Assembly: GCA_964439935.1 (NCBI GenBank)
Contig: CAYTPW010000006.1
Location: 105,827 to 169,826, forward strand
Direction of reading: 5' to 3'
Length of the DNA stretch: 64,000 bases
From: JABMQW01 sp964439935
GTDB taxonomy: Bacteria; Fidelibacterota; Marinisomatia; Marinisomatales; TCS56
Shown: piece by piece, positions 44,628 through 53,417 of the stretch
Position numbering within the stretch: the stretch's first letter is position 1
Layout of the letters: each line of letters opens with the position of its first letter
Translations under genes and position numbers: made by a program
The notes under the pieces: model-generated
The model's database searches: none
The model's input: the letters and a program-made list of their open reading frames with translations, nothing else
Told to the model about the DNA's origin: nothing

Positions 44628-46949
44628 ATGACAACTTTTACTGACCAGCGCCAAGTCTTTAAATACTGGGAAATTCTAAAAGACCTGGCCGACCAATGCA
44701 TTGATATCATGCTTAACCTGAGTCAGAGCGGTCATCCAGGTGGATCGCGTTCTAAGGTTCATATTACCCTGGTGACCCTGCTGTCTGGTATTATGCAGTG
44801 GGATATACGTAATCCCGGCAAACGGTTTGGCGACCGTTTTGTACTCAGCGCCGGCCATACCAATCCCATGATCTATGCTATACTAGCTGTTTTTAACGAA
44901 GCTTTGCGCCGTAAGTATAAATTAACCGGTGATGAAAAATATCTGAATCCAATGGGCGCCGAATACACCCTTGTCTGGGAAGATCTGTTAAGCCTGCGCC
45001 GTCGTGGCGGCCTACCGGGCCACGCCGAGATGGAAGGTAAAACCCTCTTTTTCAAAACCAATACCGGCCCCAGCGGGCATGGTTTTCCAATCGCTGCTGG
45101 GGAAGCTTTTGCGTTAAAGCATGCTGGTTTTGATCAAATTAAAGTATTTGCAATTGAAGGCGAAGGCGGTCTGACTCCCGGTGTGGTGCATGAAACTAAA
45201 AACTCTGCTTATGGTCTGGGACTCGGGAATTTCATCACCCTGGTAGACTGGAACGACTGGGGTATCGATGCCCGCCGGTTCAGCTCCGTTATGGCTGGCA
45301 CACCTACAGACTGGTTCAAGCCATATGGCTGGAAAGTAACCAGTGCTGAGGACGGCGAAGATTGGGAACAGCTCCTCGCCGCTTACGAAGCTCTATTTGC
45401 GGAAGCCGATCCCAACCAGCCTAAAATTCTGTGGTACAAAGCTCGTAAGGGGCGCGGCTATTATAAATATGACGCTCCCAGTCATGGAGCTCCCCATGCC
45501 CGCAACTCCGAAGAATTCTGGCATACCAAGCGGGATTTCACCGAAAAATATGCTGTTGATATCGCCCATATGGGTCGTCCTGGGTACGATGATTATGAAT
45601 CAAATAAAAAACAGATGGCCGAAGTATTCGAATCCGTGTTTTCCCTGTTTGATACTACACCCGGCCTCACTGATTATCTGGCAGATCGCCTGATCGAACT
45701 TGGCAACGGCGTACCCGAATCATTGCCGGGCGCAGAAAAATACGATCTCAATCCCTTGGATGATCCAGAACTTTACGACTATAAAAACTATCCGGTTGAT
45801 CTGTATAAAAAAGCCGGTGAAAAAGCACCAAACCGAGCGGGATTCGGTAATTTTGGCAGCTGGGTTAATACCTGGAGCCAGCAAAAATACGGACGACCGC
45901 TTTTCCTGGTGAACAGTGCCGACTTGGCCGGATCAACCAATATCGCCGGATTTGCCAAAGGCTGGGCTGGAGCGGAAGATCCCGGTATGTATAATCGGGA
46001 CGATAATCCTAAGGGAACCTTAATGCCTCAAGGAATTACCGAATTTGCTAATGCCGGTATCAATGTTGGTGTCTCATCGGTTAATTTTAATGAGGATGCC
46101 TACAACAGCACCTACAATGGATATCTGACCGCCTGCAGTACCTATGGTTCTTTCAGCTATCTTAAATACGGTCCGATGCGACTGTTCAGCCAGGTGGCTC
46201 AAGATACTCAGTTCCAAGTCGGAAAGACAATCTGGGTTGCCGGCCACAGCGGACCGGAAACAGCCGAGGACAGCCGTACCCATTTCGGTATTTTTGCTCC
46301 CGGTGTGACCCAGTTATTCCCCCGGGGACAGATCATCAATCTGCATCCATATGAATACAACGAGGTTCCGGTCATGCTGGCCGCTGCTTTGCAAACTGAT
46401 GTTCCGATCATCGCTCTCCACCTTACACGTCCCGGTGTGGAGATACCGGACCGGGAAGCCCTGGGCATGGCTCCCTTTTGGGATGCTGCCAAAGGTGCCT
46501 ATATCATTAAGGACTACGATCCAGGCCGTTCCAAAGAAGGCCTGGTGCTGATCCGTGGCACTAAGGCGATCGATGAATTGATATCGATCCTGCCCAAACT
46601 GCGGAAGGCCGGACCCAATGTTAAGATCGTAGCTGCTCTCAGCTGGTATTTATTCGATCTGCAAAGCTCAGAATATCAGCGCTCAATCATTGCTGATAAA
46701 GAATGGTGTGATGCCATGATCATCACCAATACGGCCATGGACCTGATGAGCAACTGGATCAAGTCGCCCTTGGTAAAGGAATATTCGGTCGCGGCTGACT
46801 GGGACAATCGCTGGCGATCCGGTGGAACACTGGACGATGTGATCGACGAAGCCCATTTAAGTGCCCGCTGGCAGCTGGAAGCGATTATTAAATTTGCCAA
46901 AGCACGTCCCGGCCGAATGAAAAAATTGCATTCCGTTCTACCGGAATAA
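44628..46949 (+). CDS. Transketolase-like thiamine-diphosphate enzyme (divergent)
   Basis: 773 residues, longer than typical transketolase (~660). Order: ThDP-binding domain (HPGGS, H36; HTNPMIYA, H77; GPSGHGF, H151 where Q is usual), a pyrimidine-binding domain and a C-terminal domain. The Mg/ThDP motif is GEG (178-180) instead of GDG, and N209 (VDWNDWGID) sits 30 residues later as in known enzymes. The catalytic glutamate lies in GITEFANAGI (E472), but the histidine that normally follows is Phe473. It should transfer two-carbon units or act on a related ketose or oxoacid, but the altered motifs leave the substrate open. A GGAG ribosome binding site is present and a hairpin follows the stop. 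Confidence 0.85.
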   Translation: MTTFTDQRQVFKYWEILKDLADQCIDIMLNLSQSGHPGGSRSKVHITLVTLLSGIMQWDIRNPGKRFGDRFVLSAGHTNPMIYAILAVFNEALRRKYKLTGDEKYLNPMGAEYTLVWEDLLSLRRRGGLPGHAEMEGKTLFFKTNTGPSGHGFPIAAGEAFALKHAGFDQIKVFAIEGEGGLTPGVVHETKNSAYGLGLGNFITLVDWNDWGIDARRFSSVMAGTPTDWFKPYGWKVTSAEDGEDWEQLLAAYEALFAEADPNQPKILWYKARKGRGYYKYDAPSHGAPHARNSEEFWHTKRDFTEKYAVDIAHMGRPGYDDYESNKKQMAEVFESVFSLFDTTPGLTDYLADRLIELGNGVPESLPGAEKYDLNPLDDPELYDYKNYPVDLYKKAGEKAPNRAGFGNFGSWVNTWSQQKYGRPLFLVNSADLAGSTNIAGFAKGWAGAEDPGMYNRDDNPKGTLMPQGITEFANAGINVGVSSVNFNEDAYNSTYNGYLTACSTYGSFSYLKYGPMRLFSQVAQDTQFQVGKTIWVAGHSGPETAEDSRTHFGIFAPGVTQLFPRGQIINLHPYEYNEVPVMLAAALQTDVPIIALHLTRPGVEIPDREALGMAPFWDAAKGAYIIKDYDPGRSKEGLVLIRGTKAIDELISILPKLRKAGPNVKIVAALSWYLFDLQSSEYQRSIIADKEWCDAMIITNTAMDLMSNWIKSPLVKEYSVAADWDNRWRSGGTLDDVIDEAHLSARWQLEAIIKFAKARPGRMKKLHSVLPE

Positions 46950-46965
46950 GCAGATATAATTAAAG

Positions 46966-46984
46966 GGTTGCTTTCGGAGCAACC
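46966..46984. terminator. Candidate bidirectional terminator hairpin
   Basis: GGTTGCT (46966-46972) and AGCAACC (46978-46984) form a 7-bp stem with loop TTCGG. It lies between the convergent transketolase-like gene and the Trp-repeat gene. The T-run is weak on both sides. Confidence 0.5.
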
Positions 46985-47019
46985 ATTTAGATGGAGTTGA
47001 TTTCTTAAATCTCTTCGGC

Positions 47020-47544
47020 TTATATGCGCCGCGGTAATGTCTCGTGCAGTGTAATGACCAGTTCAGCTTTATTGGACCAACCGAAACCACTCCCGAATCC
47101 GGGGAAGCTTGATTTCTTTTCCTGACCAACGTCAGTCGTGGTAAAACGTAGTTTTAATCTGGGTCCAATCTCACCGGTCATCTGCTCCACCCAGCCATAA
47201 CTATAGCCAAATGCCAACAGCTTTTTTTCACGTTTTTTGATCACGCGGGTGGCAATTAGATCGAATTCCAGATTACCCAGTTTCCCGCGCATTGTTTTGG
47301 CCCAGGCAAATCCGTAATCAATACCAAGTATATTCCGTTTGGTATATCGTCCGGTATTGGTAGTAACCAACTCCACCGGCAGTGCACCATTATAGCCACC
47401 CCGCATTTTCTTGGTCCACGAACAATTTAATCCTGACTTCGGAAAATTTAATTTTGCCTCATGATTCACATCTACGGCTTCCAAATCCAATGTCAGGTGT
47501 CCTTGATTCTTTTTTACTAAATCAACCAGCGCTTCATAATCCAT
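47020..47544 (-). CDS. Four-fold Trp-repeat protein of unknown function
   Basis: 174 residues, no signal peptide. Four similar units are visible with a G..Y/F.W.K.M.G..G pattern; the tryptophans fall at 43, 81, 118 and 156, i.e. 37-38 residues apart (GLNCSWTKKMRG, YGFAWAKTMRGKLG, YSYGWVEQMTGEIG, GFGWSNKAEL). The units are rich in beta-prone residues, suggesting a small repeated beta structure. The start has no strong ribosome binding site. I recognise no family. A hairpin follows the stop. Confidence 0.65.
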   Translation of the reverse strand: MDYEALVDLVKKNQGHLTLDLEAVDVNHEAKLNFPKSGLNCSWTKKMRGGYNGALPVELVTTNTGRYTKRNILGIDYGFAWAKTMRGKLGNLEFDLIATRVIKKREKKLLAFGYSYGWVEQMTGEIGPRLKLRFTTTDVGQEKKSSFPGFGSGFGWSNKAELVITLHETLPRRI

Positions 47545-47591
47545 AGTTGTATTCCGAATTCTTATATCCTGTTAATAATAATATTCAGTGA

Positions 47592-47729
47592 TCATTGTAG
47601 AGCAAGGGCACGTAATACGTTATCCAGAAAATCGAATTTGATATGCAGCACCGGATAACCAACTACCATTGATATTGTCGATAGCCAGACTAATAATCTG
47701 GCTCCTGTTTTTATCTGCTGTGTTTTCAT
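47592..47729 (-). CDS. Small 45-residue membrane-like ORF with strong ribosome binding site
   Basis: An AAGGAG sequence followed by 8 nt and ATG (47729) is one of the best Shine-Dalgarno sites in the window. The frame encodes 45 residues: a basic start (MKTQQIKTGAR), a hydrophobic stretch (LLVWLSTISMVVGYPVL) and a polar tail ending LRALALQ. It could be a small membrane protein. It lies between two genes of unrelated function on the same strand. No homologue is known to me, so this is tentative. Confidence 0.45.
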   Translation of the reverse strand: MKTQQIKTGARLLVWLSTISMVVGYPVLHIKFDFLDNVLRALALQ

Positions 47730-47831
47730 GATTATCGCTCCTTATAAATAAGACATCCAAAATACAGTTTGGTTGCCACCTGCCAGATTATTGTTAAACA
47801 GCTATTCCCCGATTACCGGGCAGGACTCAGG

Positions 47832-48608
47832 TTAATCATGGTTAAATCGATATAGCTCATCGCGCGCAGTTTGCTCCAACTCAATCAGAAAGCCAGCAAT
47901 TGTGTTTGTAATAGTCTTAAAATATTGTTCACCTTTTTCCGCGGTTGCCGCGACTGGATTACCAATCCCGGTATCAGTTGTAACCTGGGTCCATTGGCGC
48001 GGAGCCCAGGCCCATTTTTGATTCATTCCAGTAACGCTGAACAATTTGGCACGGCCCTCCCCTGCCTGATCCAGCGGAGCTACCAACTCTGGCACCAGGT
48101 GCAACATAAGACTGGTTTCCATTTCTCCGGCATGGTCGCCGATCTCTTCGAATAATTCCGGGTCTGGTGCAATTAGGAACCAGTCAACCTGACAGAGGAA
48201 AATATCAGTCTGATTCTGCAATTCACGGATAATTTGATGAAAATCACTACCGCCATGACCATTCAGAATTACCAGTTTTTCAATCCCGTGCCCTTCCAGA
48301 CTATCCACAATGTCAGCGAGAACCAGGGCTTGAGTACTGGGATTCATATTGATGGTGAATTTTATATCCAGTTGCTGGGTGTTAACACCAATTGGGATTG
48401 TTGGCAGAACCATCAACTTAACGCCCTTTTCCCATGCCAACCGTGCCGCCTGTGCCGCAATATGTTCTGTTTCTATCGTGTCAGTTACATAGGGCAGATG
48501 ATGATTATGCGCTTCGCAAGCACCCCAGGGCAGGAGGGCTAGCCGATATTTATTTTCTTGAATCATTTTCCAATTTGCTTCCCGGAGTAAACAAGCTTTT
48601 ACTGACAT
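47832..48608 (-). CDS. Creatininase/creatinine amidohydrolase family hydrolase
   Basis: 258 residues, one-domain family norm. Metal-ligand motifs are visible: GACEAHNHHLP (E, H), VTDT (D), ILNGHGG and DHAGEMETS (E). The family hydrolyses cyclic or linear amides and includes creatininase and the formamide hydrolase of riboflavin/F420 synthesis (ArfB). The substrate cannot be told from context. Start ATG 48608; weak ribosome binding site. Confidence 0.9.
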   Translation of the reverse strand: MSVKACLLREANWKMIQENKYRLALLPWGACEAHNHHLPYVTDTIETEHIAAQAARLAWEKGVKLMVLPTIPIGVNTQQLDIKFTINMNPSTQALVLADIVDSLEGHGIEKLVILNGHGGSDFHQIIRELQNQTDIFLCQVDWFLIAPDPELFEEIGDHAGEMETSLMLHLVPELVAPLDQAGEGRAKLFSVTGMNQKWAWAPRQWTQVTTDTGIGNPVAATAEKGEQYFKTITNTIAGFLIELEQTARDELYRFNHD

Positions 48609-48799
48609 ATGCCAAGTTCCCTTTTGGTTATTATTCGTCGGAATGAATGGATAAAAACAAATAAATTTAATACAATCAGTTAAATTCTATAAACTATAAC
48701 CAGGCCGGACCGCAAAATCCCCCCCTTGGCAATCCCTTGAACCAATTTGTAACTTTCACGCCATTAAGAGACCGATTTTGGTGTATTTGCACTAGAATA

Positions 48800-49831
48800 A
48801 TGACAGATCAGCATATAACCAATCCCACACCTGTTGACGATGACCTCGTTGTCGATAAATCGCTACGCCCGTCTTATTTCGATGATTTTGTCGGTCAGTC
48901 AGAAGTGGTAGCTAATTTAAAACTGTATATTGAAGCTGCCAATAAACGCAGCGATGCGTTGGATCATGTTCTGCTATTTGGTCCTCCGGGGCTTGGTAAA
49001 ACCACCATCGCCAATATTATTGCCCGGGAATTGCAGGTGAATCTGAAGCATTCTTCCGGACCGGTGATCGAACGAGCTGGTGACCTGGCCGGTCTGCTCA
49101 CCAATCTGGTTCATCGGGATGTATTTTTTATCGACGAAGTTCATCGCCTGAACAGCGTGGTTGAGGAATACCTTTATTCGGCCATGGAGGATTATACGAT
49201 TGAAATTATGATCGATAAAGGACCCAATGCCCGCAACGTTCAACTCAACCTGGAACCATTCACTTTGATCGGTGCCACCACCCGTCTGGGTAATTTAACT
49301 TCTCCGATGCGCGATCGGTTTGGCGTTATCCTGCGCCTGGATTATTACGATCCCAAAGATTTATTTCTGATTGCTCACCGTTCAGCTGATATTCTGAACA
49401 TCGATATCGATGATGCCGGTGCTTCAGAAATCGCCAGTCGTTCAAGGGGTACTCCCCGGATTACCAATCGAATATTGCGCCGGACTCGCGATTATGCCGA
49501 AGTAAAAGCCGGTGGCCGGATCACCCGTGAAGTTGCCCAAGCATCGCTGACTGCCCTGGGAATCGATGAAAACGGCCTGGACACTATGGATCGGCGTATT
49601 CTTTCAACCCTGATCGATAAATTCGATGGTGGGCCGGTCGGCGGCAACTCACTATCGGTAGCAATTGGTGAGGACGCTACCACAATTGAAGATGTATATG
49701 AACCGTACTTGATCAAAGAAGGTTTTATTCAGCGCACAACCCGGGGACGTGTAGCTCAGCCTAAGGCATTCAGCTTATTGGGCCGAGAGGATACCCGGAA
49801 CTCACAACAAGGATTCTTTCATGATAAATAA
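48800..49831 (+). CDS. ruvB: Holliday junction branch migration helicase RuvB
   Basis: 343 residues from ATG 48800, the family norm; a TTG at 48737 would only add an unconserved leader. The protein shows the RPSYFDDFVGQ N-terminal motif, Walker A GPPGLGKT, Walker B FIDEVHRL, the GATTRLGNLTSPMRDRFG sensor segment and a C-terminal winged helix (DRRILSTLIDKFDGGPVG). It drives branch migration with RuvA. Its 3' end overlaps queA by 11 bp. Confidence 0.98.
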   Translation: MTDQHITNPTPVDDDLVVDKSLRPSYFDDFVGQSEVVANLKLYIEAANKRSDALDHVLLFGPPGLGKTTIANIIARELQVNLKHSSGPVIERAGDLAGLLTNLVHRDVFFIDEVHRLNSVVEEYLYSAMEDYTIEIMIDKGPNARNVQLNLEPFTLIGATTRLGNLTSPMRDRFGVILRLDYYDPKDLFLIAHRSADILNIDIDDAGASEIASRSRGTPRITNRILRRTRDYAEVKAGGRITREVAQASLTALGIDENGLDTMDRRILSTLIDKFDGGPVGGNSLSVAIGEDATTIEDVYEPYLIKEGFIQRTTRGRVAQPKAFSLLGREDTRNSQQGFFHDK

Positions 49832-50873
49832 AAAACCCAAGTATAAGCTGGTTGATTTTGATTACGATCTACCCGAAAAACACATTGCCCAGTATCCCGC
49901 CAAACAGCGTGATCAATCTAAGTTGATGGTTATGCATCGAGAAGATGAGTCCATTGAACATACCACCTTCAAAAATATTGATAAATATTTGCGTAAAAAT
50001 GATCTGCTGATTTTAAATAAAACCAAAGTTTTTCCCGCCCGGCTGTTTGCCAGTAAAGATCGGACTGATGCCCGGGTTGAGGTATTTCTACTGCGGGAAC
50101 TTGAAAATAATCTTTGGGAAGTTATGGTTCGCCCGGCCAGAAAAGTACGCATTGGCAATAAATTGATGTTCACCGATACTTTTCACTGCGATGTGATTGA
50201 TAATACCGTTTCCGGCGGCCGGGTTGTACGGTTTGAATACGGTGACCAGGACATTTACAAAATTATCGATGATATTGGTATCTCCCCGCTCCCGCCCTAT
50301 ATCAAGCGCGATCCGGAACCAATGGATAAGATCCGCTATCAAAGCGTGTTTGCAGAACAACGGGGAGCCGTCGCCGCACCTACTGCCGGTTTGCACTTCA
50401 GCGAAAAACTGATTCAGAAAATCAAGGATAAAGGTGTAATTGTCGAATTTATTACCCTGCATATTGGGCTGGGTACGTTCCGGCCTGTGCAGGTGGAAGA
50501 TTTGAACCGTCACCAAATGGATTCGGAATATTTCGAAGTTTCACCCAAAACAGCCATGGCAATTAACGAAGCCCGGGCCAAGCGACGTAAGATTGTCGCT
50601 GTGGGTACTTCCACAGTACGAGCGCTGGAAACAGTGGTGGTTTCTGGATTCCAGGTTTCACCGAAACGGAGCTGGACCGACAAATTTATTTACCCACCCT
50701 ACGATTTTAAAATGGTGGACGGCATGGTTACAAACTTTCATCAGCCTAAGTCCACCCTGGTTATTCTTGTTTCGGCTTTTGCAGGGCGGGATTTCGTCAT
50801 GCAGGCCTATAAAGAAGCTAAGGCCAAGGATTACAATTTCCTGAGTTACGGTGACGCTACCTTGATCCTGTAA
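49821..50873 (+). CDS. queA: S-adenosylmethionine:tRNA ribosyltransferase-isomerase QueA
   Basis: 350 residues. It makes epoxyqueuosine in tRNA by transferring ribose from S-adenosylmethionine. Motifs are FDYDLPEKHIAQYP, LLILNKTKVFPARL, AAPTAGLHFSEKL, THHIGLGTFRPV-type (here TLHIGLGTFRPV) and the ending SYGDATLI. AGGA precedes the ATG. It overlaps ruvB and, by 1 nt, ispD. Confidence 0.98.
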   Translation: MINKKPKYKLVDFDYDLPEKHIAQYPAKQRDQSKLMVMHREDESIEHTTFKNIDKYLRKNDLLILNKTKVFPARLFASKDRTDARVEVFLLRELENNLWEVMVRPARKVRIGNKLMFTDTFHCDVIDNTVSGGRVVRFEYGDQDIYKIIDDIGISPLPPYIKRDPEPMDKIRYQSVFAEQRGAVAAPTAGLHFSEKLIQKIKDKGVIVEFITLHIGLGTFRPVQVEDLNRHQMDSEYFEVSPKTAMAINEARAKRRKIVAVGTSTVRALETVVVSGFQVSPKRSWTDKFIYPPYDFKMVDGMVTNFHQPKSTLVILVSAFAGRDFVMQAYKEAKAKDYNFLSYGDATLIL

Positions 50874-51598
50874 TGAGCGGGAGTACGGAAGCCAGCGTCA
50901 AAACCAGTAAGATCAGCGCCGTAATACCCGCTGCCGGACAGGGTTTAAGGTTCGGCGAATCAACACCCAAGCAATTTAAAGCTATTGCCGGAAGCCCGCT
51001 TTTGTTCCATACGCTGCGGCCTTTTCTGGCCTTGCCTGGGATCATTGAAATTATTATCGCTGTCCCCAAAGATTGGATCACTGATCTAAAAAAGCAAATT
51101 AATAAAATTGATCCTCAAGGAAAAATAGGTCTCGTCATTGGGGGAAAACGTCGTCAGGATTCGGTATTCAACGCCGTTAAGGCAACAGCCACCGATACAG
51201 AAATTATAATAATACATGATGCCGGTCGCCCCTTTGCTTCCCAACAAATGATTATTGACTGCCTGCTGGCCTGCGAAAACCACCCCGGAGCAATAGTAGC
51301 TGTCCCGGCGCACGACACGGTGAAAGAGGTAAGCAGCGGGCAAAACTTGATCACCAAAACGATTCCCCGGGAAATAATCTGGCTGGCCCAGACACCCCAA
51401 GCTTTCAAAAAAGCTATATTGCTTGAAGCTCTTCAAGCAGCGGAAAGAAATAATATCTCCGGCACTGATGAAGCCGCCCTGGTCGAACGGCTGGGATACC
51501 GAGTCGCCGTGGTGATGGGTTCTCGCGGTAATCGTAAAATCACAACACCGGAGGATTGGCAATACGCGCAGGCGATTATGGAGGACAAAAATGGTTAA
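50873..51598 (+). CDS. ispD: 2-C-methyl-D-erythritol 4-phosphate cytidylyltransferase IspD
   Basis: 241 residues. MEP-pathway enzyme that joins CTP to MEP. The nucleotide-binding start is IPAAGQGLRFG with the STPKQF lysine; also GGKRRQDSVFNA, HDAGRPF and AVPAHDTVKEV. It precedes ispF with an 8-bp overlap. Confidence 0.97.
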   Translation: MSGSTEASVKTSKISAVIPAAGQGLRFGESTPKQFKAIAGSPLLFHTLRPFLALPGIIEIIIAVPKDWITDLKKQINKIDPQGKIGLVIGGKRRQDSVFNAVKATATDTEIIIIHDAGRPFASQQMIIDCLLACENHPGAIVAVPAHDTVKEVSSGQNLITKTIPREIIWLAQTPQAFKKAILLEALQAAERNNISGTDEAALVERLGYRVAVVMGSRGNRKITTPEDWQYAQAIMEDKNG

Positions 51599-52067
51599 AA
51601 CCGGCATTGGGTATGATGTACACCAATTAGTTGCGGGACGGCGGCTGGTAATTGGGGGAGTTGAGATTTCTTATGAATTCGGGTCCCTGGGACACTCTGA
51701 TGGTGATGTCTTAATCCACGCTATTGTGGATGCTCTGCTCGGCGCTGCCGCTCTGGGTGATATCGGGAGCCTGTTCCCCAGCGCTGATGCCCAGTGGAAA
51801 AATGCCGACAGCAGTATCTTTCTGCTAACTGCTGCGGAAAAAGTTCGGAACGCTAAATTTCGGATTGATCACATCGATGGCACAATCATACTGCAGCAAC
51901 CACATTTAAGTGATCACCTGATTAAAATGCGCCAGATAATAGCCGATTTATTGTCACTGAGTATTGAATCTGTATCGGTAAAGGCCACCACCACCGATCA
52001 GCTCGGTTTTATTGGCCAGGGCAAGGGCTTGGCAGCCCTGGCTGTAGCTACGGTATCGAGCCTCTGA
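51591..52067 (+). CDS. ispF: 2-C-methyl-D-erythritol 2,4-cyclodiphosphate synthase IspF
   Basis: 158 residues. MEP-pathway cyclase with zinc ligands in GIGYDVHQL (D8, H10) and LGHSDGDVLIHA (His), and the family's FPSADAQWK and ATTTDQLGFIGQGKGL segments. It follows ispD in the same operon; ispE is not in the window. Confidence 0.98.
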   Translation: MVKTGIGYDVHQLVAGRRLVIGGVEISYEFGSLGHSDGDVLIHAIVDALLGAAALGDIGSLFPSADAQWKNADSSIFLLTAAEKVRNAKFRIDHIDGTIILQQPHLSDHLIKMRQIIADLLSLSIESVSVKATTTDQLGFIGQGKGLAALAVATVSSL

Positions 52068-52124
52068 ACCACACGCCTGGAAGTTATTTTGCCTGATGAA
52101 ATTTGGTGAAAATTAGCTGAGCTA

Positions 52125-52556
52125 ATGATTGAAAAACTTTCAATTCGCAGAATCAACCTCGCCGATACTAACGCGGTGGTTGAGCTATGGACCAGCTGCG
52201 ATCTGGTGGTACCCTGGAATGATCCCCGCCGAGACATTGAACGAAAATTGAAAGATAGTGCTGAGCTATTTTTTGTGGGAGAGATCAGAAAAACCATCAT
52301 TGCCACTTGCATGGCGGGCTATGACGGTCATCGGGGCTGGATTTACTATCTGGCAGTTGATCCGAAATTCCGCCGTCGGGGAATCGGCGCTAAACTAATG
52401 CAACATGCCGAACAAATTTTACGGGATCAAGATTGTCCCAAGATTGATTTGATGGTTCGCAATTCCAATCAGTCGACAATCAAGTTTTATCAACGGATCG
52501 GTTATAAAACAGATCCCGTCTCTGTTCTGAGCAAACGTTTAGTAAGCGACGAATAA
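52125..52556 (+). CDS. GNAT-family acetyltransferase
   Basis: 143 residues with an acetyl-CoA binding motif A (LAVDPKFRRRGIGAKLMQHAE) and motif B (NSNQSTIKFYQRIGYK). The overall length and ending resemble YpeA-type acetyltransferases. Substrate unknown. It lies 57 bp after ispF. Confidence 0.9.
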   Translation: MIEKLSIRRINLADTNAVVELWTSCDLVVPWNDPRRDIERKLKDSAELFFVGEIRKTIIATCMAGYDGHRGWIYYLAVDPKFRRRGIGAKLMQHAEQILRDQDCPKIDLMVRNSNQSTIKFYQRIGYKTDPVSVLSKRLVSDE

Positions 52557-52582
52557 GGTAATTTTCACAAGGATATAATAGG

Positions 52583-53392
52583 ATGGAATGGTTTACCGAA
52601 CTTAATCCGATCCTTCAAGCCCTGCTGGCAACCTGTTTCACCTGGTTTTTGACCGCCCTGGGAGCTTCCCTGGTGTTCATCTTTAAGACCGTGAACCGGC
52701 AATTGTTGGACGGTATGCTGGGATTTGCGGCCGGTGTAATGATCGCCGCCAGTTTCTGGTCACTGCTGGCACCGGCAATCGCAATGGCGGAGTCCATGGG
52801 CATGATCTCCTGGATGCCAGCGGTAATCGGTTTCCTGCTGGGTGGTGCATTTCTGTTTGCGGTTGATAAAATTTTACCGCACCTTCACCTTGGTTTTCCA
52901 ATGGAAGAAGCCGAGGGTCTCAAAACCAGTTGGCAGCGCAGTGTTCTGTTAGTTTTAGCGATTACCCTTCATAATATTCCCGAGGGTTTGGCGGTAGGTG
53001 TGGCATTTGGTGCTCTGGCTGCTGAACTGCCTTCAGCCACCTTAGGCGGTGCCATTGCATTGACAATCGGAATTGGAATCCAGAATTTTCCGGAAGGTAG
53101 CTCTGTTTCCGTTCCCCTTCGCCGGGAAGGTTTATCGCGAATGAAATGTTTTTGGTATGGACAACTATCAGGCGCGGTGGAACCAATTGCCGGCATTATC
53201 GGCGCCGCAGCCGTACTCCTGATGCGGCCAATCCTACCCTATGCCCTGGCTTTTGCGGCGGGAGCCATGATCTATGTGGTGGTGGAAGAATTAATACCTG
53301 AATCTCAGCTTGAAAAAAATACGGATACTGCCACAATCGGTGCCATGATCGGCTTTGCGATTATGATGAGCCTAGATGTGGCTCTTGGGTAA
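52583..53392 (+). CDS. ZIP-family metal transporter
   Basis: 269 residues with about eight helices. The family metal sites are visible: HNIPEGLAVGVAFGAL in helix 4 and QNFPEGSSVSVPLRREG in helix 5, the latter with N and E ligands. GufA/ZupT-like proteins take up zinc and other divalent metals. AGGATATAATAGG precedes the ATG. Confidence 0.93.
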   Translation: MEWFTELNPILQALLATCFTWFLTALGASLVFIFKTVNRQLLDGMLGFAAGVMIAASFWSLLAPAIAMAESMGMISWMPAVIGFLLGGAFLFAVDKILPHLHLGFPMEEAEGLKTSWQRSVLLVLAITLHNIPEGLAVGVAFGALAAELPSATLGGAIALTIGIGIQNFPEGSSVSVPLRREGLSRMKCFWYGQLSGAVEPIAGIIGAAAVLLMRPILPYALAFAAGAMIYVVVEELIPESQLEKNTDTATIGAMIGFAIMMSLDVALG

Positions 53393-53417
53393 TACAGCAG
53401 CCTGAAGCGTATTATCA

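Noticed and set aside
44251..44631. Plus-strand open frame of 126 codons before the transketolase-like gene
   Set aside because: It overlaps the start of the real downstream gene, lacks a ribosome binding site, has poor codon use and no recognisable features.
48737..48800. TTG start of ruvB at 48737
   Set aside because: It adds 21 residues unlike any RuvB start; ATG 48800 gives the usual length.
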